From an uncultured Collinsella sp. (GTDB taxonomy: Bacteria; Actinomycetota; Coriobacteriia; Coriobacteriales; Coriobacteriaceae): a DNA stretch of 48,608 nucleotides. This document shows positions 1-8,237 of the stretch, in pieces. The notes beneath the pieces were generated by a model, which ran no database searches, had not been told where the DNA came from, and saw only the letters and a program-made list of their open reading frames with translations. Position 1 is the stretch's first letter. Every line of letters begins with the position of its first letter. The stretch covers positions 1-48,608 of the forward strand of contig CABUQK010000002.1 in NCBI GenBank assembly GCA_902493615.1, given 5' to 3'. The translations under genes and the position numbers were made by a program.

Positions 1-77
1 GAGCCCCTTTTCTTCTTTCCGGACATACCGTCCTCCGATCTCCCGGGGCCGGCCGATCCGGCCCTCAGGGTATCGGG

Positions 78-117
78 TTCCCACATTCATCCGTACATGT
101 ACGGATGAATGTGGGAA
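78..117. repeat. 40-bp perfect palindrome
   Basis: The two 20-base halves are exact reverse complements, centred between 97 and 98, with the core GTACATGTAC. No U-run follows on either strand, so it does not look like an intrinsic terminator. It lies upstream of the tRNA-Ser promoter and outside any gene I can support. It could be a dyad binding site, a cruciform-forming site or a relic of a mobile element. The core resembles the ends of the repeats at 699-765 and 1901-1967. Confidence 0.85.
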
Positions 118-179
118 GTGTTCGGATGAAGTTGATAATCAAGGCGGCCAAGCGTTTTAAAAAATGCCAACTTTTCTGT

Positions 180-207
180 TTGCACTTTGCGATTCCTCGT
201 GTATACT
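180..207 (+). promoter_or_regulatory. promoter of tRNA-Ser(GGA)
   Basis: A TTGCAC -35 (180-185) and a TATACT -10 (202-207) are separated by 16 bases. The predicted start of transcription falls about 10 bases before the mature tRNA 5' end at 224. Confidence 0.65.
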
Positions 208-223
208 GACTTTCGCATTTAAC

Positions 224-314
224 GGAGAGTTGTCCGAGTGGCCGAAGGAGCACGATTGGAAATCGTGTAGGCGTCAAAAGCGTCTCCAGGGTTCAAATCC
301 CTGACTCTCCGCCA
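224..314 (+). tRNA. tRNA-Ser(GGA)
   Basis: A full class II tRNA fold is visible. The acceptor stem GGAGAGT pairs with ACTCTCC, the anticodon loop reads TTGGAAA (anticodon GGA), there is a long variable arm, a T-arm with GGTTCAAATCC, discriminator G and an encoded CCA (312-314). Confidence 0.96.
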
Positions 315-322
315 GTTAATTC

Positions 323-353
323 CAAAGCAGGCCTTCGAGCCTGCTTTGTTTTT
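323..353 (+). terminator. intrinsic terminator after tRNA-Ser(GGA)
   Basis: A hairpin with stem CAAAGCAGGC/GCCTGCTTTG and a short loop is followed by a T-run. It separates the two tRNA-Ser genes. Confidence 0.8.
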
Positions 354-362
354 ACCCCACGC

Positions 363-453
363 GGAGGGGTGGCAGAGTGGTTGAATGCGGCGGTCTCGAA
401 AACCGTTTGGCCTGTATAAGGTCACGAGGGTTCGAATCCCTCCTCCTCCGCCA
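363..453 (+). tRNA. tRNA-Ser(CGA)
   Basis: Class II tRNA. The acceptor GGAGGGG pairs with CTCCTCC, including one G-U pair. The anticodon loop CTCGAAA gives anticodon CGA. The variable arm is long, the T-arm contains GGGTTCGAATCCC, the discriminator is G and CCA is encoded. Bases 428-452 reappear as an exact 25-base inverted copy at 517-541. Confidence 0.96.
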
Positions 454-464
454 TTTTGGTTGAG

Positions 465-490
465 AAAGCTCCCAGATCGGGGGCTTTTTT
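465..490 (+). terminator. intrinsic terminator after tRNA-Ser(CGA)
   Basis: The stem AGCTCCC/GGGGGCT is followed directly by six or more T residues. Confidence 0.8.
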
Positions 491-516
491 CTTTTAAGTC
501 CCTTACAAGCAAATAC

Positions 517-656
517 GGCGGAGGAGGAGGGATTCGAACCCGCCAGGGCGCAAAGCGTAAAGAAAACGCGCCAGTGGCGCGTTTTTAGCGCAGCGCGGTC
601 GGCGTAAGCCGACCGGATAAATTTTGAGCAAAGCTCAAAATTTGGACATCCCTCCT
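517..656. repeat. tRNA-linked three-hairpin element, copy A
   Basis: The left end (517-541) is an exact 25-base inverted copy of the tRNA-Ser(CGA) 3' end. Three hairpins follow: stems AAAACGCGCC/GGCGCGTTTT (563-585), CGGTCGGC/GCCGACCG (596-615) and AAATTTTGAGC/GCTCAAAATTT (619-643). The right end GGACATCCCTCCT again resembles the tRNA 3' end, now in direct orientation (648-656). The same order of parts is found after tRNA-Gly (39265-39401) and tRNA-Lys (48141-48264). The stretch from 454 to 869 otherwise holds the tRNA terminator and the 67-bp repeat at 699-765; no gene is supported there. Confidence 0.75.
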
Positions 657-698
657 ATTCGACCACGCCCCCATCGCGGTCGATCCCAGCCCATATCT

Positions 699-765
699 CA
701 AACATGTACACCACCCTCCAAAGATGTCAAAAAATGTCGTTTTTGGAGTGTGATGTACACGTTTG
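699..765 (+). repeat. 67-bp palindromic repeat, left copy flanking the nuclease-like gene
   Basis: The outer arms of about 23 bases are imperfect inverted repeats of each other. The centre (GATGTCAAAAAATGTC) is asymmetric and therefore gives the unit an orientation. The reverse complement of 1901-1967 matches this copy at about 60 of 67 positions, so the two copies face each other around the gene at 870-1877. Confidence 0.8.
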
Positions 766-869
766 CATACGACGCGCACCGAGCATGAGTCGATTTGCTT
801 GCATCCGGTATATTTCCCCACCTCAACGGACATAAGAGTTTGGTGTCAGCTCGAAGCGAGAGGCCCCCA

Positions 870-1877
870 ATGGATACTCCTGTTCTCATTTCGCATAAAA
901 CGGCGTGGCTCGTCCATCATGCACCGCGGAACCTGGTTCAAGCCGTCGCACAACGCGACTACCAGATAGGTGTGCGGGGCCTCTCTACCCAGCAACGCAT
1001 CGCGCGCATTCGGCAGGCACTTACCGACTGCGGCATTCCGTCCACCATGCTCAAGACTATCGACATTTCCGTAGTATTTGCTTTCGAGCGAATTCGCACC
1101 AACGGTGTCACCTGCCACGTTCTCGGCCAAAACCTACCCTACGACCATATTGACGAGCTTACGCCCGGCATCTTTATCACCGACGAAGCCTTCACCTTCG
1201 TGCTCGCTGCCGAGTGGATGGATAGGATCGAATACCTCGAGTATGGTTACGAAGTTTGCGGCGACTATTGCATGGGGCTCAATTCCTCTGACCCTTACAC
1301 TGAGCAACCAGCCACCACCTCCAAGGACGAAATTGTCGAGCTACTCGATCGGCACCCTGGCAAACCCGGCGCCACACGCGCCAGACTCGCGCTCAGACAC
1401 ATCTACGACCACTCAGCCTCGCCCATGGAGACCGCATCGTCCATCACCCTCTCGCTCCCAACAAGCGAAGGCGGCATTGGTATCAGAGGTATCGAACTCA
1501 ACAAACCGCTCGAAATCCCTCAACGTCTCTGGCATTGCATAAAAGCCCGATCGCTCAAAATCGACGCTCTTGTTACTTATCAGCGCAGAGAACTCGGCAT
1601 CGAATATAAGGGCGGTTTTCACGACGAGACCGAGCGCAAGGGCGCAGATGCGGAACGAGAGGCCGTACTCGCCCAAATGGGATATCGAATCGTTACGCTC
1701 ACCTCGGCACAGTTCGCAAGTCAACTTGCCTTTCATCGCGCCATGAACAGCATTCGCGAAGCACTCGGTATGCCCCGCTGCACGGACGCCGAGTACCAGC
1801 GTAAGCAAAACGAACTGCGCAAGGCACTTATCCGCAACTGGAAGAGCGCGCAGGGCGAAGACACGCCTTCCGAGTAG
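870..1877 (+). CDS. DUF559-like nuclease-domain protein (possible AbiEi-like family)
   Basis: The protein is 335 residues long. I chose the ATG at 870, preceded by GCGAGAGG, over an in-frame TTG at 795, because the region encoded before 870 does not look like protein. The C-terminal third carries a PD-(D/E)XK-like pattern: D232 in LKIDALVTY, E245-x-K247 in GIEYKGG, then D260 and R263 before GYRIVTLT, as in DUF559/Vsr-like endonuclease folds. The N-terminal two thirds (GIPSTM, ITDEAFTF and so on) resemble the DNA-binding or adaptor part of AbiEi-like proteins, but I cannot assign them firmly. No partner toxin gene is adjacent. The gene stands alone between two inverted copies of a 67-bp palindrome, which suggests a mobile or defence-type cargo gene. 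DNA cleavage is inferred only from the motif. Confidence 0.72.
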   Translation: MDTPVLISHKTAWLVHHAPRNLVQAVAQRDYQIGVRGLSTQQRIARIRQALTDCGIPSTMLKTIDISVVFAFERIRTNGVTCHVLGQNLPYDHIDELTPGIFITDEAFTFVLAAEWMDRIEYLEYGYEVCGDYCMGLNSSDPYTEQPATTSKDEIVELLDRHPGKPGATRARLALRHIYDHSASPMETASSITLSLPTSEGGIGIRGIELNKPLEIPQRLWHCIKARSLKIDALVTYQRRELGIEYKGGFHDETERKGADAEREAVLAQMGYRIVTLTSAQFASQLAFHRAMNSIREALGMPRCTDAEYQRKQNELRKALIRNWKSAQGEDTPSE

Positions 1878-1900
1878 CGTCATCCCAGCACACCCCAACC

Positions 1901-1967
1901 AAAACATGTACATCACCCTCCAAAACCGACATTTTTTGACATCTTTGGAGGCTGATGTACACGTTTG
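1901..1967 (-). repeat. 67-bp palindromic repeat, right copy flanking the nuclease-like gene
   Basis: This is the inverted partner of 699-765, starting 23 bases after the stop codon of the nuclease-like gene. The outer arms share TGTACATCA-type ends and the inner asymmetric core is reversed relative to the left copy. There is no clear T-run, so it is not an ordinary terminator. Confidence 0.8.
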
Positions 1968-2081
1968 GTGCCTACGCCCGCATCCAGTCCCGACCGTTTA
2001 CCGAGCAATAGGGTCGCCAGGCCCGCCAACCATGTACTATGTACGGGCATTGTCTAAACCAGCAACCCAAAGGACCCCATC

Positions 2082-2771
2082 TTGCCCGTCGTCGCCGCTA
2101 TAACCGTTACCTCACATGCATCGGATGCCATGGTCGCCATTCCGTTTTGGCTCGAGATGTTCGCCGTTGTCGCTGCATCGATCTCGGGTGTGCTGGTTGC
2201 ACGCGAGCACAAACTCGACCTGGTGGGTGCAGTTGCGCTCGCGGTGGTTTGCGGCCTGGGCGGCGGTCTTTTGCGCGATATGACGCTGCAGGTGGGCAAC
2301 GTCTACATCCTCAACCAGCCGATGGCGCTGCCGCTCTCCATCGCCACGGCGGCCATCATCTACATATTCCCGGCAATCGTCGATAAACCCGAGAAACTCA
2401 TCCCATTGCTCGACATCATCTCGGTCGGCATCTATGCGGCAACCGGCGCAGACAAGGCGCTGGTCTACGGCTTTGCGCCGGCGGTGTGCATCATGATGGG
2501 CTTTTTTACCGCGGTGGGCGGCGGCATGCTGCGCGACGGTTTTATGGGCGTGGTTCCGGGCATTTTCCAACGCACTAACTTTTATGCCATCGCCGCCATC
2601 GCCGGATCGACAAGCTATGTGTGTCTCGTTATGAGCGGCATCATGAGCAATGTCGCCGCGCTGGTCGTGTGCGTTGTCGTGACCATGGGTCTGCGCTGGC
2701 TGTCGCTGCGCTTTGATATCAAAAGCCCCACCGAGGAAGACATCGCACGCTTTTTGCATCGCAAAAAGTAG
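2082..2771 (+). CDS. TRIC/UPF0126-family cation channel-like membrane protein
   Basis: The 229-residue protein starts at TTG 2082, seven bases after AAAGGA. It consists almost entirely of hydrophobic helices (about seven). It shows the two-fold internal repeat typical of the UPF0126/TRIC family: GLGGGLLRDMTL (about residues 55-70) and AVGGGMLRDGFMG (about 145-160). Members are trimeric monovalent-cation channels of the cytoplasmic membrane. The physiological role here is not known. The gene stands alone; the next gene begins about 107 bases downstream with its own ribosome-binding site. Confidence 0.85.
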   Translation: MPVVAAITVTSHASDAMVAIPFWLEMFAVVAASISGVLVAREHKLDLVGAVALAVVCGLGGGLLRDMTLQVGNVYILNQPMALPLSIATAAIIYIFPAIVDKPEKLIPLLDIISVGIYAATGADKALVYGFAPAVCIMMGFFTAVGGGMLRDGFMGVVPGIFQRTNFYAIAAIAGSTSYVCLVMSGIMSNVAALVVCVVVTMGLRWLSLRFDIKSPTEEDIARFLHRKK

Positions 2772-2878
2772 ACAGCGCGGCACGACCCTTCGAAATGCAA
2801 CCGAGAGGTTCTTTTAGAGCGCCCACGCGTTGGGTACCCTGTTAGGTATATGCCGAACATTTAACAAAAGGATCAACC

Positions 2879-4024
2879 ATGGCTTTCAATCAAACCGCGA
2901 CGGCGCCGTCACACAAGATACGTCGCTGCCTGCTTATGGCATTCGCGCTCATCGCGCTCGCGCTCACCGCTCTTCCCACGGCGTCATTTGCTGGCACGGA
3001 CACGGCAGGCAATGTCCTTGCGACCGACAATGACGTCGATCCGTCTGGCGTCGAGGGTGACCTGTACTGGGCCGGCCAGGCCCTCAACTTGGACGATGCG
3101 TCCATCGGCCGCGACATAATTGCAGCAGGCGAGAGCCTCTCCATCCGCGACTGCACGGTGGGCGGCGCCGTCCGCTTGGCGGCGCGCACCATCGACATTG
3201 CCAAGACTACGGTTGATGGCAGTGTGACCGTTGCCGGCCAGCATGTCGTGCTCAATTCCGACAGCTCTGCCAACTGTTTTTACGCGATAGGCGAGACGGT
3301 TGCCCTGCGCGGCTCTACCAAGTCGGCAGCGCTTGCGGGCGATACGGTGACTATCGATGGCACCGTCGAGGGCGATGTTGAGGTTTGGGCCGACAAGCTC
3401 ATCCTGGGCAAGAACGCCCACATCACCGGCACCGTGAACGCGCACGTCTCCGAGGACCCTGAGCGTGCCGCGGGAGCCGAAGTCGGCGCGCTCAAGATCG
3501 ACCGCACCGAGAACGAGGATACTTCCACCGTTAACGATGTCATCGGCGGTATCGTCGCCGCGGCACTCTCGACCTGCTTTGTCGCTCTGCTTCTCGAGCT
3601 CGTCTTCCCGCGCGCGACCGCCAGCGCCGCCGGCATGCTCCACCAGCGCCCCATGCCCCTGTGGGTGAGCGGTCTTCTGAGCACGATTGCTGTCGTCCCC
3701 GCCGTCTTGCTGCTGATTATCTCTATCGCTGGTCTGTCGCTTGCCGGAGCCCTCTTGTGCGGCGTTATCGGCATCGCGTTGGTGTCGAGTGCCTTTGCGG
3801 GGTGTGCGATCGTCCGCATGGTCGGACACAACCAGAACCGCTACGCCATGGCGGCTGTGGGCAGCGTGATCGCAGGCGCCCTCACGGGGCTTCCCCTCGT
3901 AGGCGACTTCATCAGCGGCGTGGCCTTCGTCTTTACACTCGGCTACATCATCCAAATCATTTGGCGCAACGCCCACCTCAAACCGCAGCAGCCAGCTAAC
4001 ACGCCAGGACTCCCCACCGCTTAG
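2879..4024 (+). CDS. bactofilin-like polymer-forming membrane protein with signal peptide
   Basis: The 381-residue protein starts at ATG after AAAAGG. A signal peptide (about residues 1-39, ending in ASFAG) precedes a repetitive beta-helix-like region of about 160 residues. That region has periodic motifs such as ASIGRDIIAAGESLSI, VGGAVRLAARTIDI and VDGSVTVAGQHVVL, as in bactofilin/polymer-forming cytoskeletal domains. The C-terminal third (about 220-370) has four or more transmembrane helices. The layout implies an exported beta-helix tethered to a membrane domain, so a structural or envelope role is plausible but inferred. A hairpin at 4031-4065 follows the stop codon. Confidence 0.68.
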   Translation: MAFNQTATAPSHKIRRCLLMAFALIALALTALPTASFAGTDTAGNVLATDNDVDPSGVEGDLYWAGQALNLDDASIGRDIIAAGESLSIRDCTVGGAVRLAARTIDIAKTTVDGSVTVAGQHVVLNSDSSANCFYAIGETVALRGSTKSAALAGDTVTIDGTVEGDVEVWADKLILGKNAHITGTVNAHVSEDPERAAGAEVGALKIDRTENEDTSTVNDVIGGIVAAALSTCFVALLLELVFPRATASAAGMLHQRPMPLWVSGLLSTIAVVPAVLLLIISIAGLSLAGALLCGVIGIALVSSAFAGCAIVRMVGHNQNRYAMAAVGSVIAGALTGLPLVGDFISGVAFVFTLGYIIQIIWRNAHLKPQQPANTPGLPTA

Positions 4025-4030
4025 CCGCCA

Positions 4031-4065
4031 ACCACCATAAAGGGGCCAGGCACCTTTGTGGTGGT
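4031..4065. repeat. REP-like hairpin
   Basis: The arms ACCACCATAAAGG (4031-4043) and CCTTTGTGGTGGT (4053-4065) pair at 12 of 13 positions around the loop GGCCAGGCA. No T-run follows on the plus strand. The loop and inner stem resemble the GGCACCTTT-type sequences seen in REP elements, but no RAYT transposase is present in the window. Confidence 0.55.
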
Positions 4066-4090
4066 GCAGACCAGCTCAGTCCCTGTGCAC

Positions 4091-4125
4091 AAAAAAGGGC
4101 GCCGACCATCGCGGTCGACGCCCTT
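4091..4125 (-). terminator. intrinsic terminator of typA
   Basis: Read on the minus strand, a 14-base stem (4112-4125 with 4094-4107) is followed by a run of six T residues. It lies about 30 bases after the typA stop codon. Confidence 0.88.
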
Positions 4126-4153
4126 TCTCGTTAGACGCTATAAAGCCCAGCGC

Positions 4154-5992
<1,839 letters not shown>

Positions 5993-6109
5993 GTAGTTCC
6001 CCTATCTTCTATCCATATACAAACGGCACGCGTATGCGACCCGCCCAGCGATGCAACGCTCAGCGGGAATATTGAGCCTTTTACCGAAAACTCGTTTATT
6101 TTAGCGATT

Positions 6110-6559
6110 TTAGATGAGAGGGGTTTCCTCACCTGCAGGTTCAGGGTCGCTCCACATAAAACCATCGCCGGCGCCCATGCCCTCATACAGCACATATGCC
6201 GAAAAACCACTCTCGAGCGTGGTTTCGAAGAAACTCACGAGCAGAGCATCGTGATAGCCGCCGTCAATCTCGACGCAGCCGGTGTAGCCGATGGCATAGC
6301 GGGCGATACGGCCCAGGCCCTCGTCCTTAAGACCCATCTTGTGCTCGGAAATAAAGTTGGTGGCCGCCTCCAGGCACGCCTCTTCGCCGTCCTCGTCGAG
6401 CGCCGCCAGATATCGGTTGGAAGCAGCGTCCTCAATCGCCACAACTACGCCCGGATTCTCGCCGGCGGCAAGGTCGTCCAAGAACGCACCAATCAGGTCA
6501 CACACCATGGCGTCGAGCTCGGCGGAGACGTTACCGGCGTCCTGCATATCCTGTGCCAT
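6110..6559 (-). CDS. conserved hypothetical acidic protein
   Basis: This 149-residue acidic cytoplasmic protein has no signal peptide or transmembrane segment. I do not recognise a domain. A mixed alpha/beta composition is suggested by segments such as GVVVAIEDAASNRYLAAL and YAIGYTGCVEIDGGYHDALLVSFFE. It lies in a minus-strand row after the 129-residue membrane protein (31-base gap) and before typA (118-base gap). Co-transcription with the two upstream genes is likely. Confidence 0.7.
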   Translation of the reverse strand: MAQDMQDAGNVSAELDAMVCDLIGAFLDDLAAGENPGVVVAIEDAASNRYLAALDEDGEEACLEAATNFISEHKMGLKDEGLGRIARYAIGYTGCVEIDGGYHDALLVSFFETTLESGFSAYVLYEGMGAGDGFMWSDPEPAGEETPLI

Positions 6560-6589
6560 CTTTAGACCTTCCCATCGAGTCTGGCGTCA

Positions 6590-6979
6590 TTACAGTTCTT
6601 GTGCCTCGGCGGCGATCTTAGCGGCAGCGTCGCGGGTGCGCATCATATCCATCGCGCGCTTGTCGAGCACCTTGATCTGACTGGTCAGCATGACCGCATC
6701 GACCACACCCCAGATCACGAGGCCCGTAGAGATCGAAAACCCAAGCGCACCAACTGTACCACGAAGACGCGAGCAGATTGCCGCGACAAGGGCGGAGACG
6801 ACAACCATCTTGATAAACGAGCCGCGGCGTTCGCGAAGCGTGCGGGCCTGCGTCACATAGGCAATGCGAGCCGCCTCAGAAGCCTCCGAGCGCATCTGGG
6901 CCTCGCGCGCAATGGCCGCCGCCTCAGCCGACATACCGCCGGCCATCAGCGAACGCTCCGCAGCCTGGCCGCCCCACAT
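6590..6979 (-). CDS. small membrane protein of unknown function
   Basis: The 129-residue protein has an alanine-rich, charged N-terminal part that may form a coiled coil (about residues 15-55). Two hydrophobic segments follow (FIKMVVVSALVAAICSRL and VGALGFSISTGLVIWGVVDAVML), then a short charged alpha-helical tail. Its ATG follows the stop codon of the upstream bifunctional-nuclease-like gene directly (TAAATG), so translational coupling is very likely. I do not recognise the family. Confidence 0.72.
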   Translation of the reverse strand: MWGGQAAERSLMAGGMSAEAAAIAREAQMRSEASEAARIAYVTQARTLRERRGSFIKMVVVSALVAAICSRLRGTVGALGFSISTGLVIWGVVDAVMLTSQIKVLDKRAMDMMRTRDAAAKIAAEAQEL

Positions 6980-7480
6980 TTAGAAGTCATCGGGGGAGAG
7001 CGTATGGACGAACTCGTCGAACTTCTCGAACTCCCGCTCGTCGTCAACTTCCTCGGCATGGGCAGAAACGGTGCCCAGGCGATTCATGATGTCGTCCTCC
7101 ACAAACATGGGGGCATTGCTGCGCACGGCAAGGGCAATGGCATCACTGGGACGCGCATCGATCTTATGCTCGTTGCCATCGGCCAACACGACAACCGTCG
7201 CGTAAAACACGGGCGGCTCGGCGCGAACGATTTCGATGCGTTCGAGCTTGGCACCCAGGGCGCCAACAGTATCGAGCAACAGGTCATGGGTAATCGGGCG
7301 CTCGGCGCGGCCGCTATCGATGCCGCGGCTGATGGCAGCGGCTTCAAACGAACCAGTTTGAATGGAAAGGGAACGCAGTGGCGCGGGCGAGTCCGATTTG
7401 CTGCAGCGCTCGCGAAGCACGATAAGCGATGGCACGGGACCGGCGGCCATGACGATGGTCTCTATGTCGACACGAACCAT
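6980..7480 (-). CDS. bifunctional nuclease family protein (DUF151)
   Basis: The protein is 166 residues from the ATG at 7480, which has a strong GGAGGTG ribosome-binding site. An upstream in-frame extension to 7528 is not convincing. The sequence shows the DUF151 core: VVVLADGNEHKIDARPSDAIALAVRSNAPMFVEDDIM. Plant and archaeal-type members have DNase/RNase activity in vitro; the bacterial role is unclear. It heads the three-gene set upstream of typA. Confidence 0.88.
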   Translation of the reverse strand: MVRVDIETIVMAAGPVPSLIVLRERCSKSDSPAPLRSLSIQTGSFEAAAISRGIDSGRAERPITHDLLLDTVGALGAKLERIEIVRAEPPVFYATVVVLADGNEHKIDARPSDAIALAVRSNAPMFVEDDIMNRLGTVSAHAEEVDDEREFEKFDEFVHTLSPDDF

Positions 7481-7594
7481 GGAACACCTCCGGTACGTAG
7501 CGGTTAACACGCGGCAAGGTCGCCGCATTGAATAGCTATACTACCCAATCTTTCGCACAGCACACAAAACCAAAATGAGATTTATCGCAGACAA

Positions 7595-7625
7595 GAAAAA
7601 AGCCCCGAGGCAACGCCCCAGGGCT
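7595..7625 (-). terminator. intrinsic terminator of the tRNA-Ile/Ala cluster
   Basis: On the minus strand a hairpin starting AGCCC and closing with GGGCT, with internal mismatches, is followed by a run of T residues. It lies just after the 3' end of the last tRNA. Confidence 0.65.
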
Positions 7626-7639
7626 CTTCACAGTTTTGA

Positions 7640-7716
7640 TGGTGGACCTGACAAGATTCGAACTTGTGACCTCCCGGTTATCAGCCGGACGCTCTAACCA
7701 ACTGAGCTACAGGTCC
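7640..7716 (-). tRNA. tRNA-Ile(GAT), copy 1
   Basis: The acceptor GGACCTG pairs with CAGGTCC. The anticodon loop CTGATAA gives GAT, the discriminator is A and CCA is encoded. The sequence appears identical to the copy at 7864-7940. Confidence 0.96.
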
Positions 7717-7720
7717 ATCA

Positions 7721-7796
7721 TGGTGGAGGTTAGGGGGATCGAACCCCTGACCTCAGGCTTGCAAAGCCCGCGCTCTCCCAGCTGAGCTAAACCCCC
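7721..7796 (-). tRNA. tRNA-Ala(TGC)
   Basis: The acceptor GGGGGTT pairs with AACCTCC (one G-U pair). The anticodon loop TTTGCAA gives TGC, and CCA is encoded. It lies only 4 bases upstream of tRNA-Ile copy 1 on the minus strand, so the two are likely co-transcribed. Ile-Ala pairs are more usual in rRNA spacers; no rRNA is present here. Confidence 0.96.
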
Positions 7797-7809
7797 ACGG
7801 AGACAGTAA

Positions 7810-7850
7810 TAAACACCCCAGCGGCGACTCGGCTCTCGCTGGGGTGTTTA
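7810..7850 (-). terminator. hairpin between tRNA-Ile copy 2 and tRNA-Ala
   Basis: The perfect 14-base arms TAAACACCCCAGCG (7810-7823) and CGCTGGGGTGTTTA (7837-7850) enclose a 13-base loop. The T-rich right side on either strand suggests a terminator or processing signal that separates tRNA-Ile copy 2 from the Ala-Ile pair. Confidence 0.7.
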
Positions 7851-7863
7851 TTGCGAAAGAAAG

Positions 7864-7940
7864 TGGTGGACCTGACAAGATTCGAACTTGTGACCTCCCG
7901 GTTATCAGCCGGACGCTCTAACCAACTGAGCTACAGGTCC
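7864..7940 (-). tRNA. tRNA-Ile(GAT), copy 2
   Basis: This looks like a full copy of the tRNA at 7640-7716, with the same anticodon and an encoded CCA. It is preceded by its own promoter at 7955-7984. Confidence 0.96.
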
Positions 7941-7954
7941 ATCGCGCAAGGGAT

Positions 7955-7984
7955 ATATTAGACGAGTCGTTACGCGCGCGTCAA
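7955..7984 (-). promoter_or_regulatory. promoter of the tRNA-Ile/Ala/Ile cluster
   Basis: On the minus strand, TTGACG (7979-7984) and TAATAT (7955-7960) are separated by 18 bases, 14 bases before the tRNA 5' end. Confidence 0.7.
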
Positions 7985-7987
7985 CAA

Positions 7988-8171
7988 CTTTTTTGAAAAT
8001 CTTTGGGAGGGGTGGTCGCTGGGCTGGCGAGATGGTTTTGGTTTGCTGCTCGGACAGTCCTGCGCAAGACGAAGGCCACATTAAGTGGCCTTCTTTGCGT
8101 GCGGAACTCGCGACAAACCAAAACCACCTCGCCAGCCCAGCGACCATGGGGTTCAAAGGTTTTCAAAAAAG
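7988..8171. repeat. 184-bp imperfect inverted repeat (long intergenic hairpin)
   Basis: The two arms of about 90 bases are imperfect reverse complements and meet at GGCCACATTAAGTGGCC. The best-matched block of about 33 bases (around 8012-8044 with 8114-8147) has one mismatch. The outermost CTTTTTTG/CAAAAAAG ends also pair, and the right end supplies the T-run of the gyrA terminator. Short open frames run through it on both strands as a by-product of the symmetry. I do not count them as genes. It lies between gyrA and the tRNA-Ile promoter. Confidence 0.85.
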
Positions 8172-8197
8172 CGGTCGGCGCGCAGTGCGCCGACCGC
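8165..8197 (-). terminator. intrinsic terminator of gyrA
   Basis: Read on the minus strand, a perfect 11-base stem (GCGGTCGGCGC/GCGCCGACCGC, 8171-8197) is followed by TTTTTT. It begins 41 bases after the gyrA stop codon. Confidence 0.88.
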
Positions 8198-8237
8198 CGA
8201 TATATGGGGTCTGATATTTTCTAACAGTTAGGGCCTC

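Noticed and set aside
7640..7940. Possible remnant of an rRNA operon around tRNA-Ile/Ala
   Set aside because: No 16S or 23S sequence is visible on either side. The cluster has its own promoter and terminators.
7905..8224. Short open frames in both directions through the long inverted repeat
   Set aside because: They mirror each other because of the palindrome, have no proper start signals and overlap a tRNA or a terminator.
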